Source: Streptomyces sp. CA-210063 (GTDB lineage: Bacteria > Actinomycetota > Actinomycetes > Streptomycetales > Streptomycetaceae). Taken from it: 64,000 nucleotides of DNA. Of this stretch, positions 51,795-60,814 are shown in pieces (positions within the stretch are counted from its first letter, which is position 1; each line of letters begins with the position of its first letter). The position numbers and the translations under genes are program-made. Under the pieces are notes generated by a model. It searched no databases and was not told where the DNA came from. It saw nothing but the letters and a program-made list of their open reading frames with translations. The stretch covers positions 1,178,001 through 1,242,000 of the forward strand of contig NZ_CP102512.1 in the NCBI RefSeq assembly GCF_024612015.1, in the 5' to 3' direction.

Positions 51795-53239
51795 GGCACC
51801 AGCAGGTGGGAGACGCGCTTGGTGACCAGGTAGGCGTCCAGGGCCTCGGGGCCGCCCTCGCGGCCGTAGCCGCTGTCCTTCACCCCGCCGGAGGGGGCCT
51901 CGTGGACCGAGCCGCCGCAGTGGTTGATCGACAGGATGCCGGCCTCCAGCCTGCCCGACAGCTTCTCGGCGGTGGCGGCGGAGTGGGTGAAGCCGTAGGC
52001 GGCCAGCCCGTAGGGCAACTGGTTCGCGGTCGCCAGCGCCTCGTCCAGATCGGCGAAGGGCACGATCGGCGCGAGGGGCCCGAACGGCTCCTCGTGCAAC
52101 AGCTCCGCGTCCTGAGGTACGTCCGTCAGGACGGTCGGCGCGAAGAAGTACCCGGCGCGGTCGAGCCGTTCGCCGCCGGTGAGGACCTTGGCGCCGCGGG
52201 CGACGGCGTCTGCGGTGAGCCGCTCCATCGCCTTGAGGCGGCGCTCGTTGGCGAGGGGGCCCATCGTCGTGCCCTCTTCCAGACCGTCGCCGACGACGAC
52301 CGATTCGGCGGCGTTCACGAACTCGGCGGTGAACTCCTCGACCAGGCTCTCGTGGACCAGGAAGCGGCTCGGCGAGGTGCACACCTGTCCGGCGTTGGCG
52401 AACTTGGCCTGCGCGGCCTTCCGGGCGGCCCGCACGGGGTCGGCGTCGGCGCACACGATCACCGGGGCGTGGCCGCCCAGCTCCATCAGGGAGGGCTTCA
52501 TGACCTTGCCGGCCTCGGCGGCGAGGAGCTTGCCGACGGGGACCGAGCCGGTGAACGCGACCAGGCGGGTGACCGGGGAGGCGATGAGGTGGGCGGAGAC
52601 CTCGGCGGGCTCGCCGAACACGAGGTTGAGGACACCGGCCGGCAGACCCGCGTCGGCGTAACAGGCGACCAGCGCGGCGGCGGTGGCCGGGGTCTCCTCC
52701 GAGGCCTTGATGACGAGAGAGCAGCCGGCCGACAGCGCCGAGGAGATCTTCCGGTTGGGACCGCCGACCGGGAAGTTCCACGGGACGAACGCGGCGACGG
52801 GACCGATGGGCTCACGCCGTACGGTCAGCACGGTGCCGGGGGCCGAGGGGATGATGCGGCCGTACGCGCGGCGGGCGTCGTCGGCGTGCCAGCGCAGGGT
52901 CTCGGCCGTGCGGCCGGCCTCGCCGGTCGACTCCGTCAGAGGCTTGCCCTGCTCCAGGGTCATGACACGGCCGATCTCGGCGGCGCGCTCGGCGATCAGG
53001 TCGGCGGCGGCGTGCAGGATCGCGGTGCGCCGGGCGACGGGTGTGTCGCGCCAGACGCGGAAGCCCTCTTCGGCGGCGGTGAGCGCCCGGTCCAGGTCGG
53101 CGGTCGTGGCGAGCGGTACCTCTCCGATCACCTGCTCGGTGGCCGGGTTCACGATCGGGGCGGTCTGTCCGGTGGCGCCCTGGCACCACTCGCCCGCTAT
53201 GTACATGCGGACGGCGGGGTAGCCGTGGTCGGTGGTCAT
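51791..53239 (-). CDS. NAD(P)-dependent aldehyde dehydrogenase (semialdehyde type)
   Basis: A 482-residue aldehyde dehydrogenase with AAFVPWNFPVGGPNRKISSA, IKASEETPAT, AFTGSVPVGKLL, the glutamate motif MELGGHAPVIV, the catalytic Cys in FANAGQVCTSPSR and LHEEPFGPLAPIVPF. The GGHAP variant is usual for succinate-semialdehyde-like enzymes. As second gene after the extradiol dioxygenase it probably oxidises the ring-cleavage semialdehyde to the dicarboxylate. Gap of 32 nt to the gene before and a 4-nt overlap with FAH. Confidence 0.92.
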   Translation of the reverse strand: MTTDHGYPAVRMYIAGEWCQGATGQTAPIVNPATEQVIGEVPLATTADLDRALTAAEEGFRVWRDTPVARRTAILHAAADLIAERAAEIGRVMTLEQGKPLTESTGEAGRTAETLRWHADDARRAYGRIIPSAPGTVLTVRREPIGPVAAFVPWNFPVGGPNRKISSALSAGCSLVIKASEETPATAAALVACYADAGLPAGVLNLVFGEPAEVSAHLIASPVTRLVAFTGSVPVGKLLAAEAGKVMKPSLMELGGHAPVIVCADADPVRAARKAAQAKFANAGQVCTSPSRFLVHESLVEEFTAEFVNAAESVVVGDGLEEGTTMGPLANERRLKAMERLTADAVARGAKVLTGGERLDRAGYFFAPTVLTDVPQDAELLHEEPFGPLAPIVPFADLDEALATANQLPYGLAAYGFTHSAATAEKLSGRLEAGILSINHCGGSVHEAPSGGVKDSGYGREGGPEALDAYLVTKRVSHLLVP

Positions 53240-53271
53240 GGGTGGGTGCCTCTCAGGCTGGGGGTGGCGGT

Positions 53272-54189
53272 TCAGGAGGCCGGGGCATCCTGGTCGCGAT
53301 TCGTCCGCAGGGCCCAGATGTGGTGCGGAGGTGTGGTCTCGTGGACGCGGGTCTCGTAGCTGTCGTCGACCCGGTCCATGTCGGCGGCGTACTCCACGCG
53401 GCCGCCGCAGGGGGCGTGCAGGAAGCGGAAGACGTTCGAGCCGATGGTGTGGCGGCCGAGCTTGCGGGCTTCCCGCCAGCCGCGTTCGATCATGTAGTTG
53501 CCGCCCTCGATGACGTCGTCGAAGCCGGGGACCTCGTAGGCGATGTGGTTGATCCCGGCCCGGTCGGGGCGATGGCACAGCAGCATGGTGTGCTGGTCGT
53601 CGTCGCCCGGGGCCTGCATGAAGACGCCCATCGGCTCGACCACGTCGGTGGGCCGGAAGCCGAGGCGCTCGGTGTAGAAGGCGACCGCGTCGTCCTTGCC
53701 CGGCTTGGGGATGTTCAGGGCGACGTGGCACATGCGCAGCGGATACGCGCGCCCCAGCGGCTCCAGGGCGGTGTTCCAGCGGTTGACGTTCCCCAGCGCG
53801 TTGGCGGGGCGCGGGGTCACCGGGGCGTCCTTGGGACGGGCCAGGGCCAGGCCCACGCCGAAGCCGGTCTCGTCGACGGTGTGGTGTACGCCGTCGGCGC
53901 TCTCCCGGATCCCCCGGTCCTTGCCGGCCGTCGCCACCAGCCGCTCCAGTTCCTCCGGGGTGTCGACGCCCCACACCACCTCGCGCAGAGTGGGGCCGTC
54001 CTCCACGGCGGGCGGCAGCAGCGGGCCCGGCTCGGTGTCCAGGTGGAGCGTCTGCCCGGTGAGCGTCTCGAACACCGCGTGCTCGTCGGTCCGCTCCACC
54101 AGGAACAGCCCGAAGTCCTCGAAGAATCGGACGCATTCGTCGAGGTCGTCGATGCCGTAGGTGACCGATTCGATTCTCTGGATTCCCAT
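53272..54189 (-). CDS. Type I extradiol ring-cleavage dioxygenase (two VOC domains)
   Basis: A 305-residue enzyme with two VOC modules, the layout of catechol 2,3-dioxygenase/BphC-type enzymes. The first domain is MGIQRIESVTYGIDDLDECV. The second carries the iron ligands: His in RMCHVALNIPKPG, His in INHIAYEVPGFDDV, and Glu in GGRVEYAADMD. It should open a catechol-type ring next to the hydroxyls, most plausibly of a demethylated lignin-type phenol; the ring substrate is not identifiable by sight. First gene of a seven-gene operon running to 48333; a perfect LysR-type dyad sits 79 nt upstream, next to lysR3. Confidence 0.9.
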   Translation of the reverse strand: MGIQRIESVTYGIDDLDECVRFFEDFGLFLVERTDEHAVFETLTGQTLHLDTEPGPLLPPAVEDGPTLREVVWGVDTPEELERLVATAGKDRGIRESADGVHHTVDETGFGVGLALARPKDAPVTPRPANALGNVNRWNTALEPLGRAYPLRMCHVALNIPKPGKDDAVAFYTERLGFRPTDVVEPMGVFMQAPGDDDQHTMLLCHRPDRAGINHIAYEVPGFDDVIEGGNYMIERGWREARKLGRHTIGSNVFRFLHAPCGGRVEYAADMDRVDDSYETRVHETTPPHHIWALRTNRDQDAPAS

Positions 54190-54268
54190 GGACTCCTCGT
54201 TTCCGGGTCGCCTCGTGAGCGTAGGTTTCGGGTCGCGGGACCCTCAATGACCCGAGCCGCACGAGGTA

Positions 54269-54285
54269 CGCAAACGTTTCTTGCG
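54269..54285. promoter_or_regulatory. LysR-type dyad upstream of the ring-cleavage operon
   Basis: CGCAAACGTTTCTTGCG, a perfect CGCAA-N7-TTGCG inverted repeat in the 109-bp gap between lysR3 and the dioxygenase gene. It is the strongest copy of this motif with the clearest context. Confidence 0.75.
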
Positions 54286-54298
54286 GTGAAGAGCGGTC

Positions 54299-55210
54299 TT
54301 ACGGCCGGATCGCCGGGATGGGATTCTGCGAGAACCACTCGGCGAGGAAGTCCAGGAACACGCTCACCTTGCGCGGGGTGTCCTGCCCGGGGCCGTAGAT
54401 CGCGAACAGGGGCCGGTCGGGCACGGCCAGGTCGGGAAGCAGGACCTGCAGGGCGCCGGAGACGAGGTCGTCGTAGACCGGACGCTGCGGGAGCAGGGCG
54501 ATGCCCCGGCCGTGGACGGCCGCCTTCTGCAGGGCGATGTAGGAGTTGGACGAGAAGGCGATGTTGCGGATCTTGTGCAGGGTGCTCGCATGGCCGTGAC
54601 CGATGCGCCAGACCGGGTCGTTCACGTGCACCAGGCAGTCGTGGGCGGCGAGGTCGTTCGGGTGGGTGAGGGCGCCGTGCCGGTCGATGTACGACTTCGA
54701 GGCGCACAGGACGAACGGCAGCGAGGAGATCTTCTTGAGGCGGACGCTGGAGTCGCGCAGGTCCCTCGTGTGGAAGGCGACGTCGAACCCGCTGTCCAGG
54801 AAGTCGTACGTACGGTCGGACATGCCGCCGAGTTCGAAGCGCACCTGAATTTTCGGATGCGCGGCGGAGAACGCGGCGATGGCGTCACCAAGATCCAGGC
54901 TGCCTATCCATTTCGGGCAGATGATGCTCAGCGTGCCTTCGGCGCGGTCGTGGAGATGAGCTATGCCGGCATCCTCGGCCTCGATCTCGTCGAGAATGCG
55001 GGCGGTGAATTCCGCGTACCGCCGGCCCGGTTCGGTGAGACTGACGGACCGGGCCGTGCGATTGACCAGCCGGACCCCCACCTGCCGTTCCAGTTCGGCG
55101 ACATGCCGTGACACCAGCGAGCCGGACGAACCCAGCTTCTTGGCGGCCCCACTGAAACTGCCGACCTGCGCGACGGTGACGAAGCTGTGCATGAGGAGCA
55201 AGCGATCCAT
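54299..55210 (-). CDS. LysR-family regulator 3
   Basis: A 303-residue LysR protein, same length as lysR1 and lysR2 and closely similar (MDRLLLMHSFVTVAQVGSFS, SGSLVSRHVAELERQVGVRL, CPKWIGSLDLGDAIAAFSAA). ATG at 55210 has GGAGG four to five nt upstream. It lies upstream of and codirectional with the ring-cleavage operon, with the dyad between, so it is the likely activator. No copy of the 14-bp operator precedes it, unlike lysR1 and lysR2, so it appears to be outside the LacI-type circuit. Confidence 0.92.
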   Translation of the reverse strand: MDRLLLMHSFVTVAQVGSFSGAAKKLGSSGSLVSRHVAELERQVGVRLVNRTARSVSLTEPGRRYAEFTARILDEIEAEDAGIAHLHDRAEGTLSIICPKWIGSLDLGDAIAAFSAAHPKIQVRFELGGMSDRTYDFLDSGFDVAFHTRDLRDSSVRLKKISSLPFVLCASKSYIDRHGALTHPNDLAAHDCLVHVNDPVWRIGHGHASTLHKIRNIAFSSNSYIALQKAAVHGRGIALLPQRPVYDDLVSGALQVLLPDLAVPDRPLFAIYGPGQDTPRKVSVFLDFLAEWFSQNPIPAIRP

Positions 55211-55312
55211 GTTTTCCTCCGGGGGCTCCCGCCCGCTCACAGAAACCCGGGAGCGGAGGGCGCAAATGCGGCTCGAACACGGTGAGGCAGGCACCGCTTT
55301 CCGGTGGGCCCG

Positions 55313-56275
55313 CTACTTGGGGCAGTACTGGGGTGCTTCGCTCACGTTGTCCTTGTCGACCAAGACAAGAGGAATGTTGGCAATCTTGTCAACACCTGCT
55401 TTCTTGTCGAGAAGGCCGATGGCGTTCTTCACCGCGGTCTGGCCGATGGCCATGGCCGAGTTGGCGACGGTCGCGGACAGCTGCCCGCTCTTCACCGCGG
55501 CGATGCCGTCCTCGGTACCGTTGGCAGAGACGATCTTGACGTCCTTGGCGCCCGCCGCGTCGAAGGCCTTGCGAACGGCGAAGGCCATCTCCTCGTTGGC
55601 GACGAAGGCGTAGTCCAGGTCCGGCTGCGCCTGGATCATGTTCTCGGCGACGTCCTGCGCCTTGGCGGGGTTGAACATCCCGGGCTGGTTGGCGACGACC
55701 TTGGCGGTCGACGGCAACGCGTCCTTGAAGCCGCCCACCATCAGGTCGGAGGCGGCGCCCGGGGCGCCAGCGACGATGCCCACCTTCACGCTCTTGCCGG
55801 CGGCGTCCTTCTCGATCCAGCCCGCGTCCAGCTCGCCGAGCTTCTTCAGGTCGACCTTGGCGACGCCCAGCACGTCCGACAGGTCCGAGGTGGCCACCGA
55901 GGTGAGGTAGATCGGGATCCCGGCGCTCTTGGCCTTGGCTATGTCGCCTTCCAGGGCGTCGACGTTGACCGTCTGCACGATCAGGGCGTCCACGTTGCGG
56001 GCGATCATGTCCTCGATGTTGGACAGCTCCGTACCGGCGTCCTGCTTGGAGTTGGCGGAGTAGACGGTGGCCTTCTCGGCCTTGCCCGTCTCCTCGACGG
56101 CCTTGAGCAGACACTGGTGGAAGTGCGTGTTGGCGCCGTTGACGAACCCGAGGGTGACCGAGCCGCCGGCGGCGCCCGCCCCGTCGTCCTCGGCGCCGCA
56201 TCCGGACAGCACCAGGGCGGCGACGCCGACGAGCGAGACCGCGGCGGTGCGGCGGGGCCGGGTGGTGGGCTTCAT
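55313..56275 (-). CDS. ABC transporter substrate-binding lipoprotein (ribose-type)
   Basis: A 320-residue lipoprotein with signal and lipobox (AALVLSGCGAED, Cys at about 26) and a Peripla_BP_4 domain (VTLGFVNGANTHFHQCLLKA, ARNVDALIVQTVNVDALEGD, LDYAFVANEEMAFAVRKAFD, IVSANGTEDGIAAVKSGQLS). Such proteins bind pentoses, inositol, autoinducer-2 or similar small polyols. It is the last gene of the transporter operon, 99 nt after the permease. The usual sugar-binding acidic/Asn set is not conclusive by eye, and with the operon's carboxymuconolactone-like gene, a non-sugar ligand is possible. Confidence 0.9.
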   Translation of the reverse strand: MKPTTRPRRTAAVSLVGVAALVLSGCGAEDDGAGAAGGSVTLGFVNGANTHFHQCLLKAVEETGKAEKATVYSANSKQDAGTELSNIEDMIARNVDALIVQTVNVDALEGDIAKAKSAGIPIYLTSVATSDLSDVLGVAKVDLKKLGELDAGWIEKDAAGKSVKVGIVAGAPGAASDLMVGGFKDALPSTAKVVANQPGMFNPAKAQDVAENMIQAQPDLDYAFVANEEMAFAVRKAFDAAGAKDVKIVSANGTEDGIAAVKSGQLSATVANSAMAIGQTAVKNAIGLLDKKAGVDKIANIPLVLVDKDNVSEAPQYCPK

Positions 56276-56374
56276 GGGGTTGGCCTTTCCTGCATCGTTG
56301 AAGAGAAGGTTGCGGACGTGGGGGGGGCGCGCACCGGGGGCTGCGGGGAAGTGGGCAGGTCTCGTCGCGCGGCG

Positions 56375-57391
56375 CTAATGCCCGGGCGCGGACTTGCGCT
56401 GGAACTCGTTGATGATCGCCGCCACGAGCAGCACTCCGCCGGTCACGACGAGTTGGTAGTAGCTGTTGACCTGGAGCAGGTTCAGCGCGTTGGCGACGAC
56501 TCCGAGCAGGACCACGCCGAGGACGGTGCCGACGACGGTGCCGTGGCCGCCGGCCAGCGAGGTGCCGCCGATGACCACGGCGGCGACGGCCGTCAACTGG
56601 AGCTGGAGTCCGCCCGTGTTGGGGGCGGCGGCGCCGAGCCGGGACAGCAGCATCAGTCCGGCCAGACCGGCGAGGCCGCCGGCGAGGGCGTACAGGGCGA
56701 GCTTGCGTCCGGAGACGTTGATGCCGCTGAGGCGGGCCACGTGCTCGTTGCCGCCCATCGCGAAGGCGTCCCGGCCGAAGGTGGTGAACCGCATGGCAAG
56801 GCCGATCACCGCGAGTACGAGGATCGCGACGACGCACAGGTAGGGGATGCCGAGCACCTTGTCGTTGCCGAGGGCCCACATCCGCTGGCCGATGGTGATC
56901 GACTCGCCGTCCAGGACGAGCAGGGCGACGCCGTCGAGGAGCATCGCGGAGGCGAGGGTGGCGACGAACGGGGCGACCCGGGTGAAGGTCACGACCAGGC
57001 CGTTGACCAGGCCTATCAGGGTGGCGAGGACGAGCGTGACGACCACGGTCACGGCGGTGGGGCGGCCGTCGTGCAGCAGGGTCGCGCCCACCGACACGGT
57101 GACGGCCGCGTTGCTGCCCATGGAGAAGTCCATGCCGCCCGCGGTCATCAGCAGGGTCAGCCCGGCCGCGATGACGGCGGTCACGCTGATCTGCCGCAGC
57201 ACGTTGAGCAGGTTCTGCGAGCTGGTGAACGAGTCCGCCTGGAGGGCGGTGAACAGCGCCACCAGGACGAGGACCACGACAAGGCCGCCGTGCGGGACCT
57301 GCAGCAGGGCCCGCGGAGACATCCGGGACGCGGTGCGCTGGGGCGGGCCCGCGGCGAGGTCCGGGGTGGCGGAGGGGGTCTTGAGGCTCAC
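56375..57391 (-). CDS. ABC transporter permease (RbsC/BPD_transp_2 family)
   Basis: A 338-residue integral membrane permease with about eight to ten hydrophobic segments (LVVVLVLVALFTAL, VTAVIAAGLTLLMTAGGMDF, VTVVVTLVLATLIGLVNGLV, LAVIGLAMRFTTFGRDAFAM). It has the RbsC-type loop GGNEHVARLSGINV and the GGTSLAGGHGTVVGTVLG motif. GTG start at 57391 overlaps the ATPase stop (GTGA), so the two are translationally coupled. Confidence 0.92.
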   Translation of the reverse strand: MSLKTPSATPDLAAGPPQRTASRMSPRALLQVPHGGLVVVLVLVALFTALQADSFTSSQNLLNVLRQISVTAVIAAGLTLLMTAGGMDFSMGSNAAVTVSVGATLLHDGRPTAVTVVVTLVLATLIGLVNGLVVTFTRVAPFVATLASAMLLDGVALLVLDGESITIGQRMWALGNDKVLGIPYLCVVAILVLAVIGLAMRFTTFGRDAFAMGGNEHVARLSGINVSGRKLALYALAGGLAGLAGLMLLSRLGAAAPNTGGLQLQLTAVAAVVIGGTSLAGGHGTVVGTVLGVVLLGVVANALNLLQVNSYYQLVVTGGVLLVAAIINEFQRKSAPGH

Positions 57392-58920
57392 TGCGGCTGA
57401 CCTCCGAGTGCGGTGGCGACGAGCTCGTCGCGGGTGATGGCGGTGATGTCGTGCTCGGCGACCGTGCGGCCGGCGCTGACGACCACGACACGGTCGGCGA
57501 GGCGCATGACCTCCTCGGCGGAGGAGGAGGCCAGCAGCACGGCCACGCCGCGCGCGGCGAGCTCGTCGACGAGGGTGTGGATGTCGACCATGGCGGCGAC
57601 GTCGACACCGTTGGTGGGGTCCTCGAGGAAGCAGGCGACCGGGTCGGTCTCCAGCCACTTGCCCAGCAGGACCTTCTGCTGGTTGCCGCCGGACAGCGCG
57701 CCCACCGGCGGGTTGCCGCTGAGGGCAACCACGCCGTAGCTGCTGCGCAACGGGGCGGCGCGGCGGGCGAGTTCGCCGCGCCGGTGCAGTCGGCGGCGGG
57801 CGAAGCGGTCGCCGGCCAGCATCAGGTTCTCGTCCAGGGTCAGGCCCTGGACCAGGCCGAGGGTGCGGCGGTCGCCGGTGACGCAGCGCAGCCCGCTGGC
57901 GAGCGAGGCGGTGACCTTGCCGAAGGGCACCGCCCTGCCGTCGACCCACATCTGCCCCGCGTCCGGGCGCTGCCGTCCGGAGAGCAGGTCGAACAAACGT
58001 GACTGGGCGTCGCCGGCGGGTCCCAGGACGGCGACGATCTCGCCCTTGCGCACGTCGACGGTGAAGTCCCGGACGGCCCGGCCGTGGCTCAGCCCGCGCA
58101 CGGTGAGACCGCTGTCGTCCTTCGGCGCGGGGCGCTCGGGGCGCCGCGACACGACGTCCCGGCCGACCATGCTGCGCACCAGCGAGGCGGGGTCCATCTC
58201 GGCGGCCGGGGCGCTGGTCACCACGGCACCGTCGCGCAGGACGGTGAGCCGGTCGGCGACGGCCATGACCTCGTCGATGTAGTGCGAGATGTAGACCACG
58301 GCGACGCCGTCGTCCCGCAACGTCCGCACCAGTGAACGGATCCGGTCCGCGTCCTTGGCGCTCAGACAGGCGGTCGGCTCGTCGAGGATCAGGATCCGGC
58401 CACCGCGGCGGACCTCGCGGGCCACCTCGACCATGGTCTGTTCGGCGACGGTGAGGGTCCCGGCGACGCGCGCCACGTCGATGTCGATGCCGAGGCCGGA
58501 GAGTGACTCGCGGGCCCCCTGTTCGACGGCCTTCCAGCGCACGGTACGGCCCCGGGTGGGCAGGTCGCCGAGCATGACGTTCTCGGCGACGGTCAGCCCC
58601 ATGGCCAGCTCGCGGCGCTGCGGGACACAGGCGATGCCGAGCTTGCGCGCCTTGCGCACGGTCAGCCCGGAGTGCGCCTGCCCGCCGACCTCGATGGTGC
58701 CGCCATCGGCCTGGTGCACGCCGGACAGGACCTGTACCAGGGTCGACTTTCCGGCGCCGTTCATGCCCATCAGCGCATGGATCTCACCGGGGTACAGATC
58801 GAGATCGACGCCTTTGAGGGCGGCCGCCCCGCCGAAGGTCTTGGTGACGCCCCGGACGCGGACCACGGCCTCCCGGTCGCGGACCGCGGCCTCGGGGCCC
58901 CGGTCACGGCGGGCTGTCAC
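57388..58920 (-). CDS. ABC transporter ATPase, two-domain RbsA/MglA type
   Basis: A 510-residue duplicated ATPase. Domain 1: Walker A GMNGAGKST, signature LTVAEQTMVEVAREV in place of LSGGQ, and Walker B ILILDEPTACLS. Domain 2: a degenerate Walker A (GPAGDAQSR), an intact signature LSGGNQQKVLLGKW and FLEDPTNGVDV. This asymmetry is normal in the sugar ABC family. GTG at 58920 overlaps the stop of the upstream carboxymuconolactone-like gene. Powers import through the RbsC-type permease. Confidence 0.93.
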   Translation of the reverse strand: MTARRDRGPEAAVRDREAVVRVRGVTKTFGGAAALKGVDLDLYPGEIHALMGMNGAGKSTLVQVLSGVHQADGGTIEVGGQAHSGLTVRKARKLGIACVPQRRELAMGLTVAENVMLGDLPTRGRTVRWKAVEQGARESLSGLGIDIDVARVAGTLTVAEQTMVEVAREVRRGGRILILDEPTACLSAKDADRIRSLVRTLRDDGVAVVYISHYIDEVMAVADRLTVLRDGAVVTSAPAAEMDPASLVRSMVGRDVVSRRPERPAPKDDSGLTVRGLSHGRAVRDFTVDVRKGEIVAVLGPAGDAQSRLFDLLSGRQRPDAGQMWVDGRAVPFGKVTASLASGLRCVTGDRRTLGLVQGLTLDENLMLAGDRFARRRLHRRGELARRAAPLRSSYGVVALSGNPPVGALSGGNQQKVLLGKWLETDPVACFLEDPTNGVDVAAMVDIHTLVDELAARGVAVLLASSSAEEVMRLADRVVVVSAGRTVAEHDITAITRDELVATALGGQPQ

Positions 58921-59510
58921 GGCCGCTGCCCGTCGCCGTCGGCGACGACCCGCCCGTAGCCGCTGACGTCCGGGAACGGGGGCTCCTTGCCGGCCTGCAG
59001 GTCCACCTGGAAGGTGTTCAGGCACATGCCGAGCATGGTGAAGTTGCCGAGCGCGCCGATGGTGTCGACCAGGCCCCTGGAGCCGAAGTGCTCATGGGCG
59101 CGGGCGAAGGTCTCGTCGGTGACGAAGTGCTCCTCCAGCACCTCCCGGCAGAACTGGTAGAAGGCCTGGTCCGCCTCGTTGCCGAAGACCGCCTCGCGCT
59201 TCTCGGCGATGGCCTTGACGGCTGCCTCCGGGATGCCGGCCTCGATCGCCTGGTGGACGTGTGCGTTCCAGGAGTACTGCGCGTCCCAGTTGCGGGCGGC
59301 CATCAGCAGCGTGAGCTCGCGCAGGTGCTTGGGGAGGCTGCAGTCGAAGCGGGCGAAGGCACCGAGAGACTCCGCGCGCTCACACATCTCCGGGCTGTGC
59401 AGCCAGACCCGGAAGGGGCCGCGGACCGCGCCGCGGCGGCCGGCGATGCGGGCGGCCAACTCCTGCTGGCGGGGGTCCATTTCCTCTTCGCTGAGAACGG
59501 GGAGCCTCAT
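58917..59510 (-). CDS. Carboxymuconolactone decarboxylase (AhpD-like) family protein
   Basis: A 197-residue CMD-fold protein (LPVLSEEEMDPRQQELAARI, CSLPKHLRELTLLMAARNWD, AQYSWNAHVHQAIEAGIPEA, LGNFTMLGMCLNTFQVDLQA). It lacks the CxxC of AhpD, so it is more like decarboxylase/lactonase-type or unassigned members. ATG at 59510 fits family length; an open extension to 59687 is doubtful. First gene of the transporter operon, overlapping the ATPase start by 4 nt. This fusion of a CMD gene to an importer suggests the imported compound feeds an aromatic-type route; inference. Confidence 0.85.
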   Translation of the reverse strand: MRLPVLSEEEMDPRQQELAARIAGRRGAVRGPFRVWLHSPEMCERAESLGAFARFDCSLPKHLRELTLLMAARNWDAQYSWNAHVHQAIEAGIPEAAVKAIAEKREAVFGNEADQAFYQFCREVLEEHFVTDETFARAHEHFGSRGLVDTIGALGNFTMLGMCLNTFQVDLQAGKEPPFPDVSGYGRVVADGDGQRP

Positions 59511-59619
59511 CTGGCCGATACCTGCCTTTGCTTTCCGGCGCGTTTCCGGCACGGATCCGAAAGCCGTGCGGTGCGAGCCGACGGTACCGCCGGGCCGGAA
59601 GAGCTCACCCCTCCCGGAA

Positions 59620-59636
59620 TGCAAGGTAAAACTGCA
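59620..59636. promoter_or_regulatory. Weak LysR-type dyad between CMD and cupin genes
   Basis: TGCAAGGTAAAACTGCA keeps GCA-N9-TGC with the right spacing but only part of the CGCAA-N7-TTGCG arms. In the divergent gap between 59510 and 59714. Confidence 0.3.
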
Positions 59637-59713
59637 CGCTGGAGGGCACCCATTCACGCGGGCGCGGCCTAACGTCGTTCGACGCAACAGCGTGAAGTGG
59701 AGAGGAACCCCGG

Positions 59714-60124
59714 ATGACCACCATCATCAAGGTCGCGTCGGTGCCGCTGCTCGACCGAGGCGGAGCCGTGCTGACCACGCCGCTGATCACCACTCCCTCG
59801 GCGGGCGGGGAGAACCGCATCACCAGCGGGATGAGCGTGTACCCGGTCGGCTCCGGCGCGCCGTTGCACTCGCACAACTGCGACGAGCACGTCACGGTCC
59901 TCGACGGCGAGGCGGAGGTCTGGGTGGACGGCGAGGTGACCAGGCTGGAGAAATTCGACACCACCTACATTCCATCGCCGATCCCGCATCTCTTCCGCAA
60001 CATCGGCAGCACCCCGCTGCGCATTCTGTGGGTGTACTCCTCGGGCCATGTGACACGGACGTTCACCGAGACCGGCAGGACGGTGGAACACCTCTCGCCC
60101 GAGGACCAGATGGGCAAGGACTGA
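59714..60124 (+). CDS. Small cupin-fold protein
   Basis: A 136-residue single-cupin protein. The metal-binding motif 1 reads [20 protein letters not shown] (His, His, Glu/His), and motif 2 [20 protein letters not shown]. Such proteins are small dioxygenases, isomerases or ligand binders; in aromatic and sugar clusters they often have accessory isomerase or stabilising roles. ATG with AGAGGA seven nt upstream. Divergent from the CMD-transporter operon. Substrate unknown. Confidence 0.87.
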   Translation: MTTIIKVASVPLLDRGGAVLTTPLITTPSAGGENRITSGMSVYPVGSGAPLHSHNCDEHVTVLDGEAEVWVDGEVTRLEKFDTTYIPSPIPHLFRNIGSTPLRILWVYSSGHVTRTFTETGRTVEHLSPEDQMGKD

Positions 60125-60732
<608 letters not shown>

Positions 60733-60791
60733 GGCCATGCCGACGGCCCGAGCCGCTCCGCTTCGGGCGGTGCACGGCCGTCGGCATGGCC
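60733..60791 (-). terminator. Terminator after the GH95 gene
   Basis: Perfect 16-bp arms GGCCATGCCGACGGCC and GGCCGTCGGCATGGCC with a 27-nt loop that itself can pair (CCCGA with TCGGG). It begins 23 nt beyond the GH95 stop. Confidence 0.8.
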
Positions 60792-60814
60792 GTGGCAGCG
60801 ATCCGGTGCCGCCG

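Noticed and set aside
54269..54285. PurR/LacI operator reading of the dyad (it contains GCAAACGTTTC)
   Set aside because: The arms CGCAA/TTGCG with a 7-bp spacer recur at several other operons without the AAACGTTT core, so the LysR-type reading explains more sites.
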